Shown: positions 1-7,589 of the stretch, one piece after another | Layout of the letters: every line of letters starts with the position of its first letter | How positions within the stretch are numbered: position 1 is the stretch's first letter | Assembly (NCBI GenBank): GCA_000403295.2 | Contig: KE159605.1 | Coordinates: 1,211,409 to 1,275,408, forward strand | DNA length: 64,000 nucleotides | Reading direction: 5' to 3' | Source: Lachnospiraceae bacterium M18-1 | GTDB lineage: Bacteria > Bacillota > Clostridia > Lachnospirales > Lachnospiraceae | Notes under the pieces: generated by a model | Databases searched by the model: none | What the model was told of the DNA's origin: nothing | The model's input: only the letters and a program-made list of their open reading frames with translations | Made by a program: the position numbers and the translations under genes

Positions 1-1
1 C

Positions 2-52
2 TGTTCTACAGATTATCTGTTAGGCCGGACAAAGGAAAAGAAATTCAACTAA
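2..52 (+). CDS. C-terminal tail of an XRE-family regulator, cut by the window start
   Basis: Frame 2 of the first 52 bases reads STDYLLGRTKEKKFN and then a TAA stop. The DYLLGRT end is the typical last helix of short Cro/CI-type repressors and matches the end of the intact regulator at 21966-22214 (ADYLLGRTEQ). The rest of the gene lies before base 1. It is probably a small repressor that reads toward the Rpn genes. Only 16 codons are visible, so the family call rests on one short motif. Confidence 0.6.
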   Translation, partial: CSTDYLLGRTKEKKFN

Positions 53-158
53 CCAATCTCCAAAAACACAAGAAAAAAAGCATGGAAATCTTTTCAGACT
101 GCCATGCCTTCTCATCATACATACTAAACTTAATTTAAACTTCGTCAGAAAATCTGTT

Positions 159-316
159 TTACTTTTTTAATCCGCTGACGTACTGGATCTGTTCAGACTC
201 CGGAATTTTAAGCGACGCAATTGCCTACTCTGCACTCTAGTCCATGCTTTTCATCGGATTTTAAATAGATGACAGAATCCCTTCTCTAATCCCTTTTCTT
301 CTATTCCTTTACTCAA
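159..316 (-). pseudogene. Decayed 3' end of an Rpn-family nuclease gene
   Basis: On the minus strand this stretch reads KGIEEKGLEKGF, the Gly-Ile-Glu-Lys-Gly type repeat that sits near the C-terminus of Rpn/YhgA-like proteins. Frame breaks and stops follow, then a readable tail IASLKIPESEQIQYVSGLKK and a stop. It lies directly downstream of the intact Rpn gene at 344-1270. The simplest reading is a second tandem Rpn copy reduced to its 3' end, or the old 3' end displaced when the present one was acquired. Confidence 0.4.
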
Positions 317-343
317 ATTACACATCAAAACACATCCTCAAAA

Positions 344-1270
344 TCATTTTTGAAGTGAAATCTCATCTAAGAGCTTACTTCTATAAGCCTTGTCTTCGGT
401 TGCTCTTCTGGCATCCTCCAGCCGACCATTTGACAACAAATATTTCATCAAAGATAAAATTATATCCTCGCCTTGAGCTATCCCTTTTTCTATCCCTTTT
501 TCTATCCCTTCTTCTATCCCTTTCTGGATTCCTCTGTTCTCTACGCGGTCTAATACTTCACACATGTTCGTTGGTCTCCTTTCCATATCCGGACTATACA
601 CGTCCGCAAAACGATTATCACGTGTCATAACTGACATCAACTGCAATAGTTCATGCACATGATTAATCGTAGTCTCCGGCGCTATATAATTCCTATTCTT
701 CCGCATCTGCACAAAATAATCCGCCACGATTCTGAAATCACTTGTAAACATCTGAACCTGTTCATCAGACAGATATGCGATCTCATACAAATTCATGCGG
801 TAATCATTTACATACGGCTTTATTTCTTCCGGAATATCAAGACAGTCATACAGTGTCCTTGGCGTTTTCCAATGTTTCTGATATCCAAAATACAAAACCA
901 GTGTCACTACAGGATACCTCGGTGCGGCCTTTCCTGTCTTTTCTTTCATCTCCTTATCTGCAAGAAGCTGTCCCCTGTAAGCCGCCCCATCATAAGAAAA
1001 TAACCGCAGCGGCATATCACTGTCTATATCCGTCTGGTTTTCCAAACCATATAATGCAATCCGTACAAGTCCTTTGCGCCAATATTTAGCAACATCCCTT
1101 TCCTGTACATGTAATTTCCCATCTGCTTTATAACTGGAATTTGGACTCTCTTCTTCCAATTCATCCTCTTTAACCTGCCTCTCGCCATTAAAAAGCAATA
1201 CATTGATAATGTCAGCAAACACATCATTGTAGGCTTCTAACGTCTTTTCCGCAATGTCTTTCTCTGCCAT
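344..1270 (-). CDS. Rpn family recombination-promoting nuclease/putative transposase (PD-(D/E)XK)
   Basis: This is about 308 residues from the chosen start. The N-terminus (AEKTLEAYNDVFADIINVLLF) and the middle segment on a polypeptide's demand to change its source (RYPVVTLVLYFGYQKHW) are typical of the Rpn/YhgA-like family, whose members carry a PD-(D/E)XK nuclease fold and promote RecA-independent recombination in E. coli. A GIEKG-type repeat near residue 255 precedes a helical tail. The start at 1270 is preferred over an upstream ATG because AGGAAGGA lies 8 bases before it. It is monocistronic. A related Rpn gene lies at 13144-14088. The family is well supported; the activity is inferred. 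Confidence 0.85.
   Translation of the reverse strand: MAEKDIAEKTLEAYNDVFADIINVLLFNGERQVKEDELEEESPNSSYKADGKLHVQERDVAKYWRKGLVRIALYGLENQTDIDSDMPLRLFSYDGAAYRGQLLADKEMKEKTGKAAPRYPVVTLVLYFGYQKHWKTPRTLYDCLDIPEEIKPYVNDYRMNLYEIAYLSDEQVQMFTSDFRIVADYFVQMRKNRNYIAPETTINHVHELLQLMSVMTRDNRFADVYSPDMERRPTNMCEVLDRVENRGIQKGIEEGIEKGIEKGIAQGEDIILSLMKYLLSNGRLEDARRATEDKAYRSKLLDEISLQK
478..528 (-). repeat. Short in-frame tandem repeat inside the Rpn gene
   Basis: About four copies of a 12-base unit of the form CTATCCCTTTTT (plus strand) occur here and encode the IEKG repeats of the Rpn protein. Because the unit is a multiple of three, gain or loss of copies would change the repeat length without breaking the frame. 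Confidence 0.7.
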
Positions 1271-1390
1271 AGCATCATTCCTTCCTGCTATTATCACTCC
1301 TGCATTTCTTAAATTAATTATACTCAAAACATTTACCCTTTACAAGCTGGAACATAATCATTTTTTCATCCCATGCTCCTTAACCAGCAG

Positions 1391-1418
1391 ACACAGCAGC
1401 CTTTTAGGGGCTGCTGTA
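1391..1418 (-). terminator. Hairpin downstream of the MoxR-operon end
   Basis: CAGCAGCC and GGCTGCTG form an 8-bp stem with a 7-base loop, about 30 bases past the stop of the last operon gene (1446). There is no clear U-run, so termination is likely but not certain. The rest of 1271-1445 shows no other feature. Confidence 0.45.
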
Positions 1419-1445
1419 TCCTGCAAAAAGAATCCATTCTGTTAT

Positions 1446-2060
1446 CTATGTGGTGCTCTTACGGATATTCCGGATATGGTTCTCAACCTTCCCACACCGC
1501 ATGTTCATTCTTTTCCATTCTTCCTGCCGCAGGACAGTTTCCAGCGCCCCGCTGTCATTCGGCACATATTCGGAGTATAAAAATTTGCCGAATAATCTAT
1601 GATCCTCCTTATGAATCCGCTCATCTATGTTCTGGTAATACTCGCCCTTTTCAAAAACCACCTTTACCTTTTCTACTGGCACAGATGTTTTCTTTACTAA
1701 TTCCACATGCTCCCGGTAATCAAGCGGGTACAGGTTTCCGAGCACCTTCCCGTCTTCCAGGCCTGTCACTTCTACGGCATAAGCTAAAATCCTTTCACTT
1801 TTCCCGTCACCATAGTAAGTCCAGATATGATGCGCTGCAGTCGGCTTTAAAAATACTCGACCTTCTTTCAGGCACCAGGTACCACAGCGGCGGGACATCC
1901 AGAGATACGTCCGCTCTCTAAGAGGCTGTGCATCCACTTTCGCCGCCGCTTCCTCTAAATCTTTCCGGTCATAGGCGAAATCTCCCTGATAGCTCTGCGT
2001 ATTCTTTTTCATGATTTTTTCCAAGCTGTCCAGCAAATCAATCCCCATAAATTTCGGCAT
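1446..2060 (-). CDS. Conserved hypothetical protein, last gene of the MoxR/VWA operon
   Basis: A 204-residue soluble protein with AAGGAGG five bases before its ATG. It has no signal peptide or membrane helix. It is rich in aromatic and charged residues and holds a central basic, Trp-rich stretch (ERTYLWMSRRCGTWCLKE) followed by HHIWTYYGDG. I do not recognise the family. It is the most distal of eight genes that start at 12188 and are packed tightly on the minus strand, so it probably works with the AAA+/VWA module. Mobile-element accessory proteins of this size are common in Firmicute ICEs, but no function can be given. Confidence 0.7.
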   Translation of the reverse strand: MPKFMGIDLLDSLEKIMKKNTQSYQGDFAYDRKDLEEAAAKVDAQPLRERTYLWMSRRCGTWCLKEGRVFLKPTAAHHIWTYYGDGKSERILAYAVEVTGLEDGKVLGNLYPLDYREHVELVKKTSVPVEKVKVVFEKGEYYQNIDERIHKEDHRLFGKFLYSEYVPNDSGALETVLRQEEWKRMNMRCGKVENHIRNIRKSTT

Positions 2061-2075
2061 AAGTTCCTCCTTCCT

Positions 2076-2267
2076 TTAATCTTCCAATATCCGCTGCCAG
2101 GTTTCAGAAATCTCCCTGACAGTCTGTCTTGCCTCATCTCCAAGCTCTGGATTTCCTGCCATCTGCTCCAGGTAGCTTTCTAGCTCCCGCATCTGTGCTT
2201 CATATCTCCTCACCACGCACCGCAAACGGCGGATTTCCTTCTGGCATAAAATCAGATCATTACTCAT
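2076..2267 (-). CDS. Small coiled-coil protein
   Basis: A 63-residue protein with AGGAGG six bases before its ATG. Residues 5-45 form a heptad-like, charged helix (KEIRRLRCVVRRYEAQMRE) typical of a short coiled coil. It lies 13 bases downstream of the 821-residue gene and 15 bases upstream of the next, so it is part of the same operon. It may be an adaptor or oligomerisation peptide for one of the large proteins; this is only a guess from its form. Confidence 0.65.
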   Translation of the reverse strand: MSNDLILCQKEIRRLRCVVRRYEAQMRELESYLEQMAGNPELGDEARQTVREISETWQRILED

Positions 2268-2280
2268 TTACGGCCTCCTG

Positions 2281-4746
2281 CTATTTTTTTGTTCTCGGAT
2301 TTACAAAGGATTCCTGGAACAAGAAATATCCTTCCTCATAGCTTCCTTCCTGCCTTGCGCCTGCCATTCCGCCCAGGCTGTCCAGATACTGCTCCCCATT
2401 CTTGGATTCCGAAATATACATATAATATTTTGCACGGATAAACTGCTTTTCTTCCAGCGCGAACTTTTTATAGGCATCGCTTAAAACCAGCTCTGCCTGT
2501 AACTGTTTTGCTTTCTTTTTCAGCATCTCCACAGCAAACCAGACCGCTTCCTTTTCTTTCTCCTCGGAAATTCCTTTAAAATAAGGGCGCTCCAAAAATA
2601 AAGTCAGATATTCCTTCCTGTCATTTACCGCTTCCTCTCCTGCATCCTCCTGGGTGAGATCCGCAAACTGCAGTCCCTGCCGTTTCCCGTTTGTCCTGTA
2701 AAATGTTCCTTTCGTAAGGCGGATAATCGCCCTAAACACCAGTGTCCCTTCCATGGAAAGATATATCACCTTCTTATTCGCATCAAAGCAGGATAACAGG
2801 CAGCTTTTATATTTCCCATCCCGGTAAGAAAGGCAGGTATGTCCAAGCGCCTCCCCGATCTGCATGACCGGAAGCAGCCGGTCCTCTTCCCACAGTTTCA
2901 TCGGCTTCCTTTTCACTTCCATATTCTTCATCCAAGCCTGCTGTGTTTCTGCCGGAAGGCGCAATGCAATTTCCCGTTCCAGGTCATTTTTATAATATTT
3001 TACTTCCCGGAACCGCCCGGCAATCTCCGCGGCACAAAGACGTTTAGCCTTTTCCCGTTCCGATTCCAACGCTCCGGATAAAAACGCATGGAAAATCTCC
3101 GCGCCGCCTTCGCACAGGAAACGCATGAACCCTTCCCGGTTTTTAAGCAAAAAGTCTTCCCCTATCTTCAGGACTCCGTTTAGCTGCTTCCATCTTCCGT
3201 CGATCTCCGGCATCTGCTCTTTTGCCGTCTTAAAATCAGGGATATCCTGTAATTTTTCCAGATTATATACAAGAAAGTCTGCATGATAGCCCGTACGGAT
3301 TTCCGGAATAAAACGCTCTGCTTCATCCCATACGCACAGAAGGTTCACCGCCTGCTGATAGGACAGGGATTCCACATGCCTAAGCTCCGTTTCCATCCAC
3401 CGGGAAACCGGCTTCTCTTTTAACATCATCCCCTGTTTATCCATCTGTTCTTCTGTCATGCCTTCCAACAGGCACTTCCTTCCAATAATTTCCCTGATTA
3501 CCCGCAAACGGTCATCCATCTTTAAATCTGCCAGCCGATGGTACAATTTTACATAAGAGATGTCGCTTGTAGCAAATAATCGGATTTCCTCAAAGGTATA
3601 CTGTCCCCAGGTTAAAACCTGCTTCTTATCATCTGAAAGGGCATAAAGCCTTGCACACTCTCTTAGGTTCCTGGGATTCAGCGTATTGATATTCAGAAAC
3701 CGCTCATAGGTATCCCGGTCCAGCAAAAGATTATGCCAGCCAAAATAAGTAAAATCGCGGAAATTTTCCCTTACTACAGAAAGGAAATGCTTTTTCTTAT
3801 GCGTAATCGCATAAACCAGAAGATTGTTCTGGTCTTCTGACAACAGCTCCACATCCACACCTTCCAGAACATCCCCATAAAGAAAGCTTAAGTAGGAAAC
3901 CCGGTTTTTCATAAATGAGAGTTTCTTATCCACCGGCGCTTTCAAAAGCAGATGCTTTAACCTGTTCAGGTCATACACTAGCGCCTCATTGTCAAGCCAC
4001 TGCTTCAAAAACCTCCCCGTTTCTTCGTGGGGAATCTGCCCTAAAACTTCGCCAAGTCCCTTGCTGATGGCTTCCTTATGTTCCCATAGCACTATTTCCT
4101 GCTTCTGCACCAGGCATGCACGCCACTTCAGGCTGTCAGACAAATCCCTGATCAATTCATGATACCCCGGATCAAGCAGCCGTTCCCAAAAGCTGCGTTC
4201 CTTCGTCATCTTATTTAAAAAATCGCCGGATATCATCGGTTCTGTCAGGAGCCTGCGTTCCCGCTCTGTCAGGTCACCGATGGAAAATGCATCGCAGCCG
4301 TCCAAGGTATACAGCCCCTTCATCAGATATCCTTTTTCATCTTCCGTCAGCGGTACCGAGCGGAAATATTTTAGATAAGTATAAATTCTGTCCGGCTCAA
4401 TCAGATCGTCTGCCAATACGGAAAGAAGTTCTTCATAACCGAAGTCTTCAGATAAAACCGCATCTTCCGCCCAGGCTAAAAGGCGGCTGACTCTCATTGG
4501 ATCATAACATTCCTCCTGTGACAGCCGTACCAGGCAGGGCAGGAAGCCCTGATCCCGCACCAGATATTCTACTGCCTCTTCCTCCAGTTTCGTAATCTGC
4601 TCTTCCGCCTCCATCTGATTGATTTTCCTGCTTAAGCCCAACAGTTCCTCTTCCTTACAATCTTTCAGCAATGAATCCGGCACACAGGCCTTCTCCATCT
4701 CCGTTCTTAGCATGATATGTTTCAAAATCGTCTCACTAAACCGCAT
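2281..4746 (-). CDS. Large (821 aa) protein of unknown function in the MoxR/VWA operon
   Basis: A long, mostly helical, Leu/Glu/Lys-rich protein without signal peptide or membrane segments. AAGGAGG lies nine bases before the ATG. Most of it resembles helical-repeat scaffolds. The C-terminal third changes character: near residue 630 a segment GEALGHTCLSYRDGKYKSC is followed by a beta-rich stretch (KVIYLSMEGTLVFRAIIRL) that recalls the PcfJ-type domain of conjugative elements, a weak resemblance. The C-terminal motif YYMYISESKNGEQYLDSLGG looks conserved but I cannot place it. It follows the 740-residue gene with one base between them. Large partners next to MoxR-VWA pairs are known (for example DUF4132/MolR proteins), so it may be a target or effector of the ATPase. 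Confidence 0.75.
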   Translation of the reverse strand: MRFSETILKHIMLRTEMEKACVPDSLLKDCKEEELLGLSRKINQMEAEEQITKLEEEAVEYLVRDQGFLPCLVRLSQEECYDPMRVSRLLAWAEDAVLSEDFGYEELLSVLADDLIEPDRIYTYLKYFRSVPLTEDEKGYLMKGLYTLDGCDAFSIGDLTERERRLLTEPMISGDFLNKMTKERSFWERLLDPGYHELIRDLSDSLKWRACLVQKQEIVLWEHKEAISKGLGEVLGQIPHEETGRFLKQWLDNEALVYDLNRLKHLLLKAPVDKKLSFMKNRVSYLSFLYGDVLEGVDVELLSEDQNNLLVYAITHKKKHFLSVVRENFRDFTYFGWHNLLLDRDTYERFLNINTLNPRNLRECARLYALSDDKKQVLTWGQYTFEEIRLFATSDISYVKLYHRLADLKMDDRLRVIREIIGRKCLLEGMTEEQMDKQGMMLKEKPVSRWMETELRHVESLSYQQAVNLLCVWDEAERFIPEIRTGYHADFLVYNLEKLQDIPDFKTAKEQMPEIDGRWKQLNGVLKIGEDFLLKNREGFMRFLCEGGAEIFHAFLSGALESEREKAKRLCAAEIAGRFREVKYYKNDLEREIALRLPAETQQAWMKNMEVKRKPMKLWEEDRLLPVMQIGEALGHTCLSYRDGKYKSCLLSCFDANKKVIYLSMEGTLVFRAIIRLTKGTFYRTNGKRQGLQFADLTQEDAGEEAVNDRKEYLTLFLERPYFKGISEEKEKEAVWFAVEMLKKKAKQLQAELVLSDAYKKFALEEKQFIRAKYYMYISESKNGEQYLDSLGGMAGARQEGSYEEGYFLFQESFVNPRTKK

Positions 4747-4747
4747 C

Positions 4748-6940
4748 CTATGCCGCCTCCTTCCGTTTTTCCTTCACTTCCACAAGCCCCAGTATCCATT
4801 TCACTTCTGCAAAAGTAAGCTCTTCTTCCATAAACAGGAACTTAAGCAGCCCGCACAGGCTTCCTGCTTCTTCCCGCTCCAGAACCATATTTAGATTTTC
4901 CTTCCGGAACAAACTGCACAGATACCTGCTTGTTATATAGCGTTTCTCTTTTTTCTTGTCACTATCATAACAATATTCCTGCGCATAATCATACAGCCCG
5001 CAAAAATGCCTGTCTGTATTTCGAATCCCTGCCACCTGCCGGGTGAAATCTTTTCGTATGGCATCTGTCTTCCGTTTCTGCTCCAGCAAAAGATGCCGAT
5101 GCTCTCTTTCCTGCTTTTTTAAGTTAAACTCCTCCAGTTCTTCCTCCGTCAGATAAATTTTCCGCAAATTCTCCAACTGCTTCCGCTGGTCTGCTGTCTC
5201 TGTAAGCGCAAGAAATACCTCCCTTGCTTCTTCTCTGGGGAACCAAAGCAGATGATCCTCTTTTGAGAGCACCCCGATCAGAAAAGAAAGGTATTTATCC
5301 GGATAATTCACAAAAATATGGCGCTCTATCATATAAAAAAGCTTTCGATGCTCTTCCAGGCTAAGAAACGGGCGGATCAGGTCCATTCCTGAGAAATTAA
5401 AGGAAACACTGGAATGGTAATAACGGCTTCCACACCTGTACCCTATCCCGATACCCTCCAATAACAAATCTTCTACCGCAAACAATCCCTGACCGGAAAT
5501 TCCGATTTCCTCCGCAATCCGAGACAGCATCTCCACCGCCTTCGGCGTCTGCAGCCCCTTCATATAAGTTTTCAGGTAATCCGCCATATTCTTCCACTTC
5601 TGATCCGCCTGCTCTTTGTCAGAACGGCGTTCTGACAGATATTCCCTCAGCAGGCTGAGCGGGCATATCATCTCCAGCTCCGCCAGTGTAGAGAAAATAT
5701 CATTCAGATGATAATTCTCTAACTTCCAGAAATGCTTCAGAAAGCTTTCTCCGGTCAGTTCCTGATATGCCGAAAGGTACTGTTCCATTTTTTCCTTCCC
5801 ATACCGTTTCATGCTTAAAGTTTCAAATACCCATCTTCTGAAGCTGTTTTCATCGATCTGGAAATACAATTCCTGCCATTTAGTGTCTGTTAAGTCGATC
5901 CGAAACCACCTGCTATGTCTTTCTTCATTTCTGTCACAGGAAAGAAGCAGCTGATAGGTCTGAACATTTTCTACTTTCAGCAGCTCATAGAGCCTGTCAA
6001 AAATACCGGTAGTATCTTCAAGCCGTACGTGAAAGTACCGGTAATCATCTAAAAGCTGCCTGCAAAAATCTCCTGCCACATCCAGGCGTTCCCCGTTCCC
6101 TTCAAGGAACAGCATGCACGTCTCCACCGCCATCCGTTCTGCCGTCAGCCCGTCCTTCTTTAACATATTCACTGCACGGGCCTGGTATAAAAGGGACATA
6201 CTGAGGTACATGATCTCCTGCACGGTATATCCGGCCTTCAAAAGCTCCCTCCTTGCCGCGCTTCCTTCTTTTGCATAGGAAAACGGGAGGCGTAACAGGT
6301 ATTTTAATGCCATGATATCCTTTTTCTGGTATCCTTTCACCCTCCCATGATAGCGCGTGACCAGCCACGCATAGAACTCCGAGTGGGTGTAGACGGAAAT
6401 TTTCCTCTCTTTCCCAAGGAGAAGGTTCAGCTTTCCTTTTACCTTCTCCCATACCACATGGTCATCCGGAAGCAGCGACAGAATAAAAATCTGTTCCTCT
6501 ACGGACTGTACCGGGAAATCCAGCAGCTTCTCATACAGCTCCCTTGACCCATCCTCCACTAAATACTGGATCCCAAACCAGAACAGATCATTTTTCTTTA
6601 AGGTACGCTTCATCCGTTTCCAAAAGGACGGCTGCTGTTTCCCAATGAACATTCCGTCATTTTGTACTTTCTTTGTCTCTGCCAGCGCAAGGCCCAATGC
6701 CCGGAGCTGTCTTTCTGTTACTGTCTCTTTTTCATCCAACCGCTCCAGCACCTCTCCGGGGTAACGCAGGCCATACACATCTTCCATTTCCTGATCTGGC
6801 CTGCGAAAAAATAATGCAGAATTTTCCATCCGGCTGTATAATTGTTCCTTATTTGTGTGTTCCGATAGACGATAGATAAGGTCTACCATCTGGCAGTACA
6901 GCTCAACATCCACTACATTTTCATAAAATTTACCCAACAT
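4748..6940 (-). CDS. Large (730 aa) helical protein of unknown function in the MoxR/VWA operon
   Basis: I chose the ATG at 6940 (MLGKFYENVV) over one ten codons upstream because AAAGGAG lies eight bases before it. The protein is soluble, helical throughout and rich in Leu, Glu, Arg and Tyr, with a strongly charged, probably coiled segment near residue 610 (NLKKQEREHRHLLLEQKRK). No catalytic motif was found. It sits between the 155-residue gene and the 821-residue gene and is nearly fused to the latter. The two look like a matched pair of scaffold proteins, perhaps distant relatives, but I saw no clear sequence repeat between them. Confidence 0.75.
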   Translation of the reverse strand: MLGKFYENVVDVELYCQMVDLIYRLSEHTNKEQLYSRMENSALFFRRPDQEMEDVYGLRYPGEVLERLDEKETVTERQLRALGLALAETKKVQNDGMFIGKQQPSFWKRMKRTLKKNDLFWFGIQYLVEDGSRELYEKLLDFPVQSVEEQIFILSLLPDDHVVWEKVKGKLNLLLGKERKISVYTHSEFYAWLVTRYHGRVKGYQKKDIMALKYLLRLPFSYAKEGSAARRELLKAGYTVQEIMYLSMSLLYQARAVNMLKKDGLTAERMAVETCMLFLEGNGERLDVAGDFCRQLLDDYRYFHVRLEDTTGIFDRLYELLKVENVQTYQLLLSCDRNEERHSRWFRIDLTDTKWQELYFQIDENSFRRWVFETLSMKRYGKEKMEQYLSAYQELTGESFLKHFWKLENYHLNDIFSTLAELEMICPLSLLREYLSERRSDKEQADQKWKNMADYLKTYMKGLQTPKAVEMLSRIAEEIGISGQGLFAVEDLLLEGIGIGYRCGSRYYHSSVSFNFSGMDLIRPFLSLEEHRKLFYMIERHIFVNYPDKYLSFLIGVLSKEDHLLWFPREEAREVFLALTETADQRKQLENLRKIYLTEEELEEFNLKKQEREHRHLLLEQKRKTDAIRKDFTRQVAGIRNTDRHFCGLYDYAQEYCYDSDKKKEKRYITSRYLCSLFRKENLNMVLEREEAGSLCGLLKFLFMEEELTFAEVKWILGLVEVKEKRKEAA

Positions 6941-7020
6941 ACACTTCGCTCCTTTCCAAAGGGACCGCAATACGGCCCCTTATGTTTTTCTGATCTCTTT
7001 GTTCCTTTCTCTCCATTCAT
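6913..7020 (-). CDS. Possible 35-codon leader ORF overlapping the 730-aa gene start
   Basis: An ATG at 7020 is preceded by a strong GGAAGGAGGAGC site and opens a 35-codon frame that ends 28 bases inside the 730-residue gene in another frame. The DNA between holds a hairpin AAGGGGCCG/CGGTCCCTTT just before the next ribosome-binding site. It may couple translation of the downstream gene or be a regulatory leader. No homology is recognised. Confidence 0.35.
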   Translation of the reverse strand: MNGEKGTKRSEKHKGPYCGPFGKERSVCWVNFMKM

Positions 7021-7037
7021 GCTCCTCCTTCCCTTTG

Positions 7038-7481
7038 TTATGCAGCCAGCCTGATCTGCTTTCTTGGAAAAATCCGCAGATCAACCATACTGATTTCCTG
7101 AAGATGTTCCCTCTTCTGGCAGGACAGGATCTTCCGGTAACTGGAAAAAGCGAGGGCTTTCTCCAAATCCGGGCTAAATCCTCTGCCGTCCCAATAAAGA
7201 TCCGGCTCTTTCAGTTCACTCTCCACGGAAAGCAGTACCCAGCACACCTGGCAGATACATACGTTCCAATCCGCACACCGCAAGTGCCTGCAGATAAACT
7301 TTTCAGCAGCCTCTATCCCCGGAAATCTTTCTGCCTGCGGCAATGCACCGGCAAGCGCCCGTTTGTCCCTGCATCCCCGGTAATAGGTATTTTCACACAG
7401 CTCGATCACATATCCGGGCTGAAAGAACCGGTCCAGGTCAAACGTCATCTCCAGTATTTCATTCTTCAATCTTTCCCCCAT
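7038..7481 (-). CDS. Conserved hypothetical protein, Cys-rich
   Basis: About 147 residues from the ATG at 7481, which has GAGAAAGGAG six bases before it; an alternative start eight codons upstream lacks a site. The middle holds several cysteines (ENTYYRGCRDK and RHLRCADWNVCICQVCW) that might bind metal, but their spacing fits no zinc-finger class I know. It lies between the terminator at 7543-7568 and the 730-residue gene. It has no membrane segment. Function unknown. Confidence 0.65.
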   Translation of the reverse strand: MGERLKNEILEMTFDLDRFFQPGYVIELCENTYYRGCRDKRALAGALPQAERFPGIEAAEKFICRHLRCADWNVCICQVCWVLLSVESELKEPDLYWDGRGFSPDLEKALAFSSYRKILSCQKREHLQEISMVDLRIFPRKQIRLAA

Positions 7482-7542
7482 AAGCTTCTCCTTTCTCACC
7501 TGCAAAGCCTGCCGCTATAGTTTCCTCTGATATATGAAGACG

Positions 7543-7568
7543 AAAAAAACAGCCGGTCCGGGCTGTCT
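7543..7568 (-). terminator. Intrinsic terminator inside the MoxR/VWA operon
   Basis: On the minus strand ACAGCC and GGCTGT form a stem with a 6-base loop, followed at once by seven T. It lies between the VWA gene stop (7590) and the next gene (7481), with no promoter seen after it. Genes beyond it would need read-through or antitermination. Confidence 0.8.
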
Positions 7569-7589
7569 TTCTTAGTCTGTCTGTTCCCA

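Noticed and set aside
478..528. Tandem repeats taken as a CRISPR-like or minisatellite locus
   Set aside because: They are in-frame codons of the GIEKG repeats in an Rpn protein; no spacers of constant length.
2281..4746. Naming the 821-residue protein PcfJ or DUF4132
   Set aside because: Only a short segment recalls PcfJ-type proteins and the operon context recalls DUF4132; neither resemblance is strong enough for a name.
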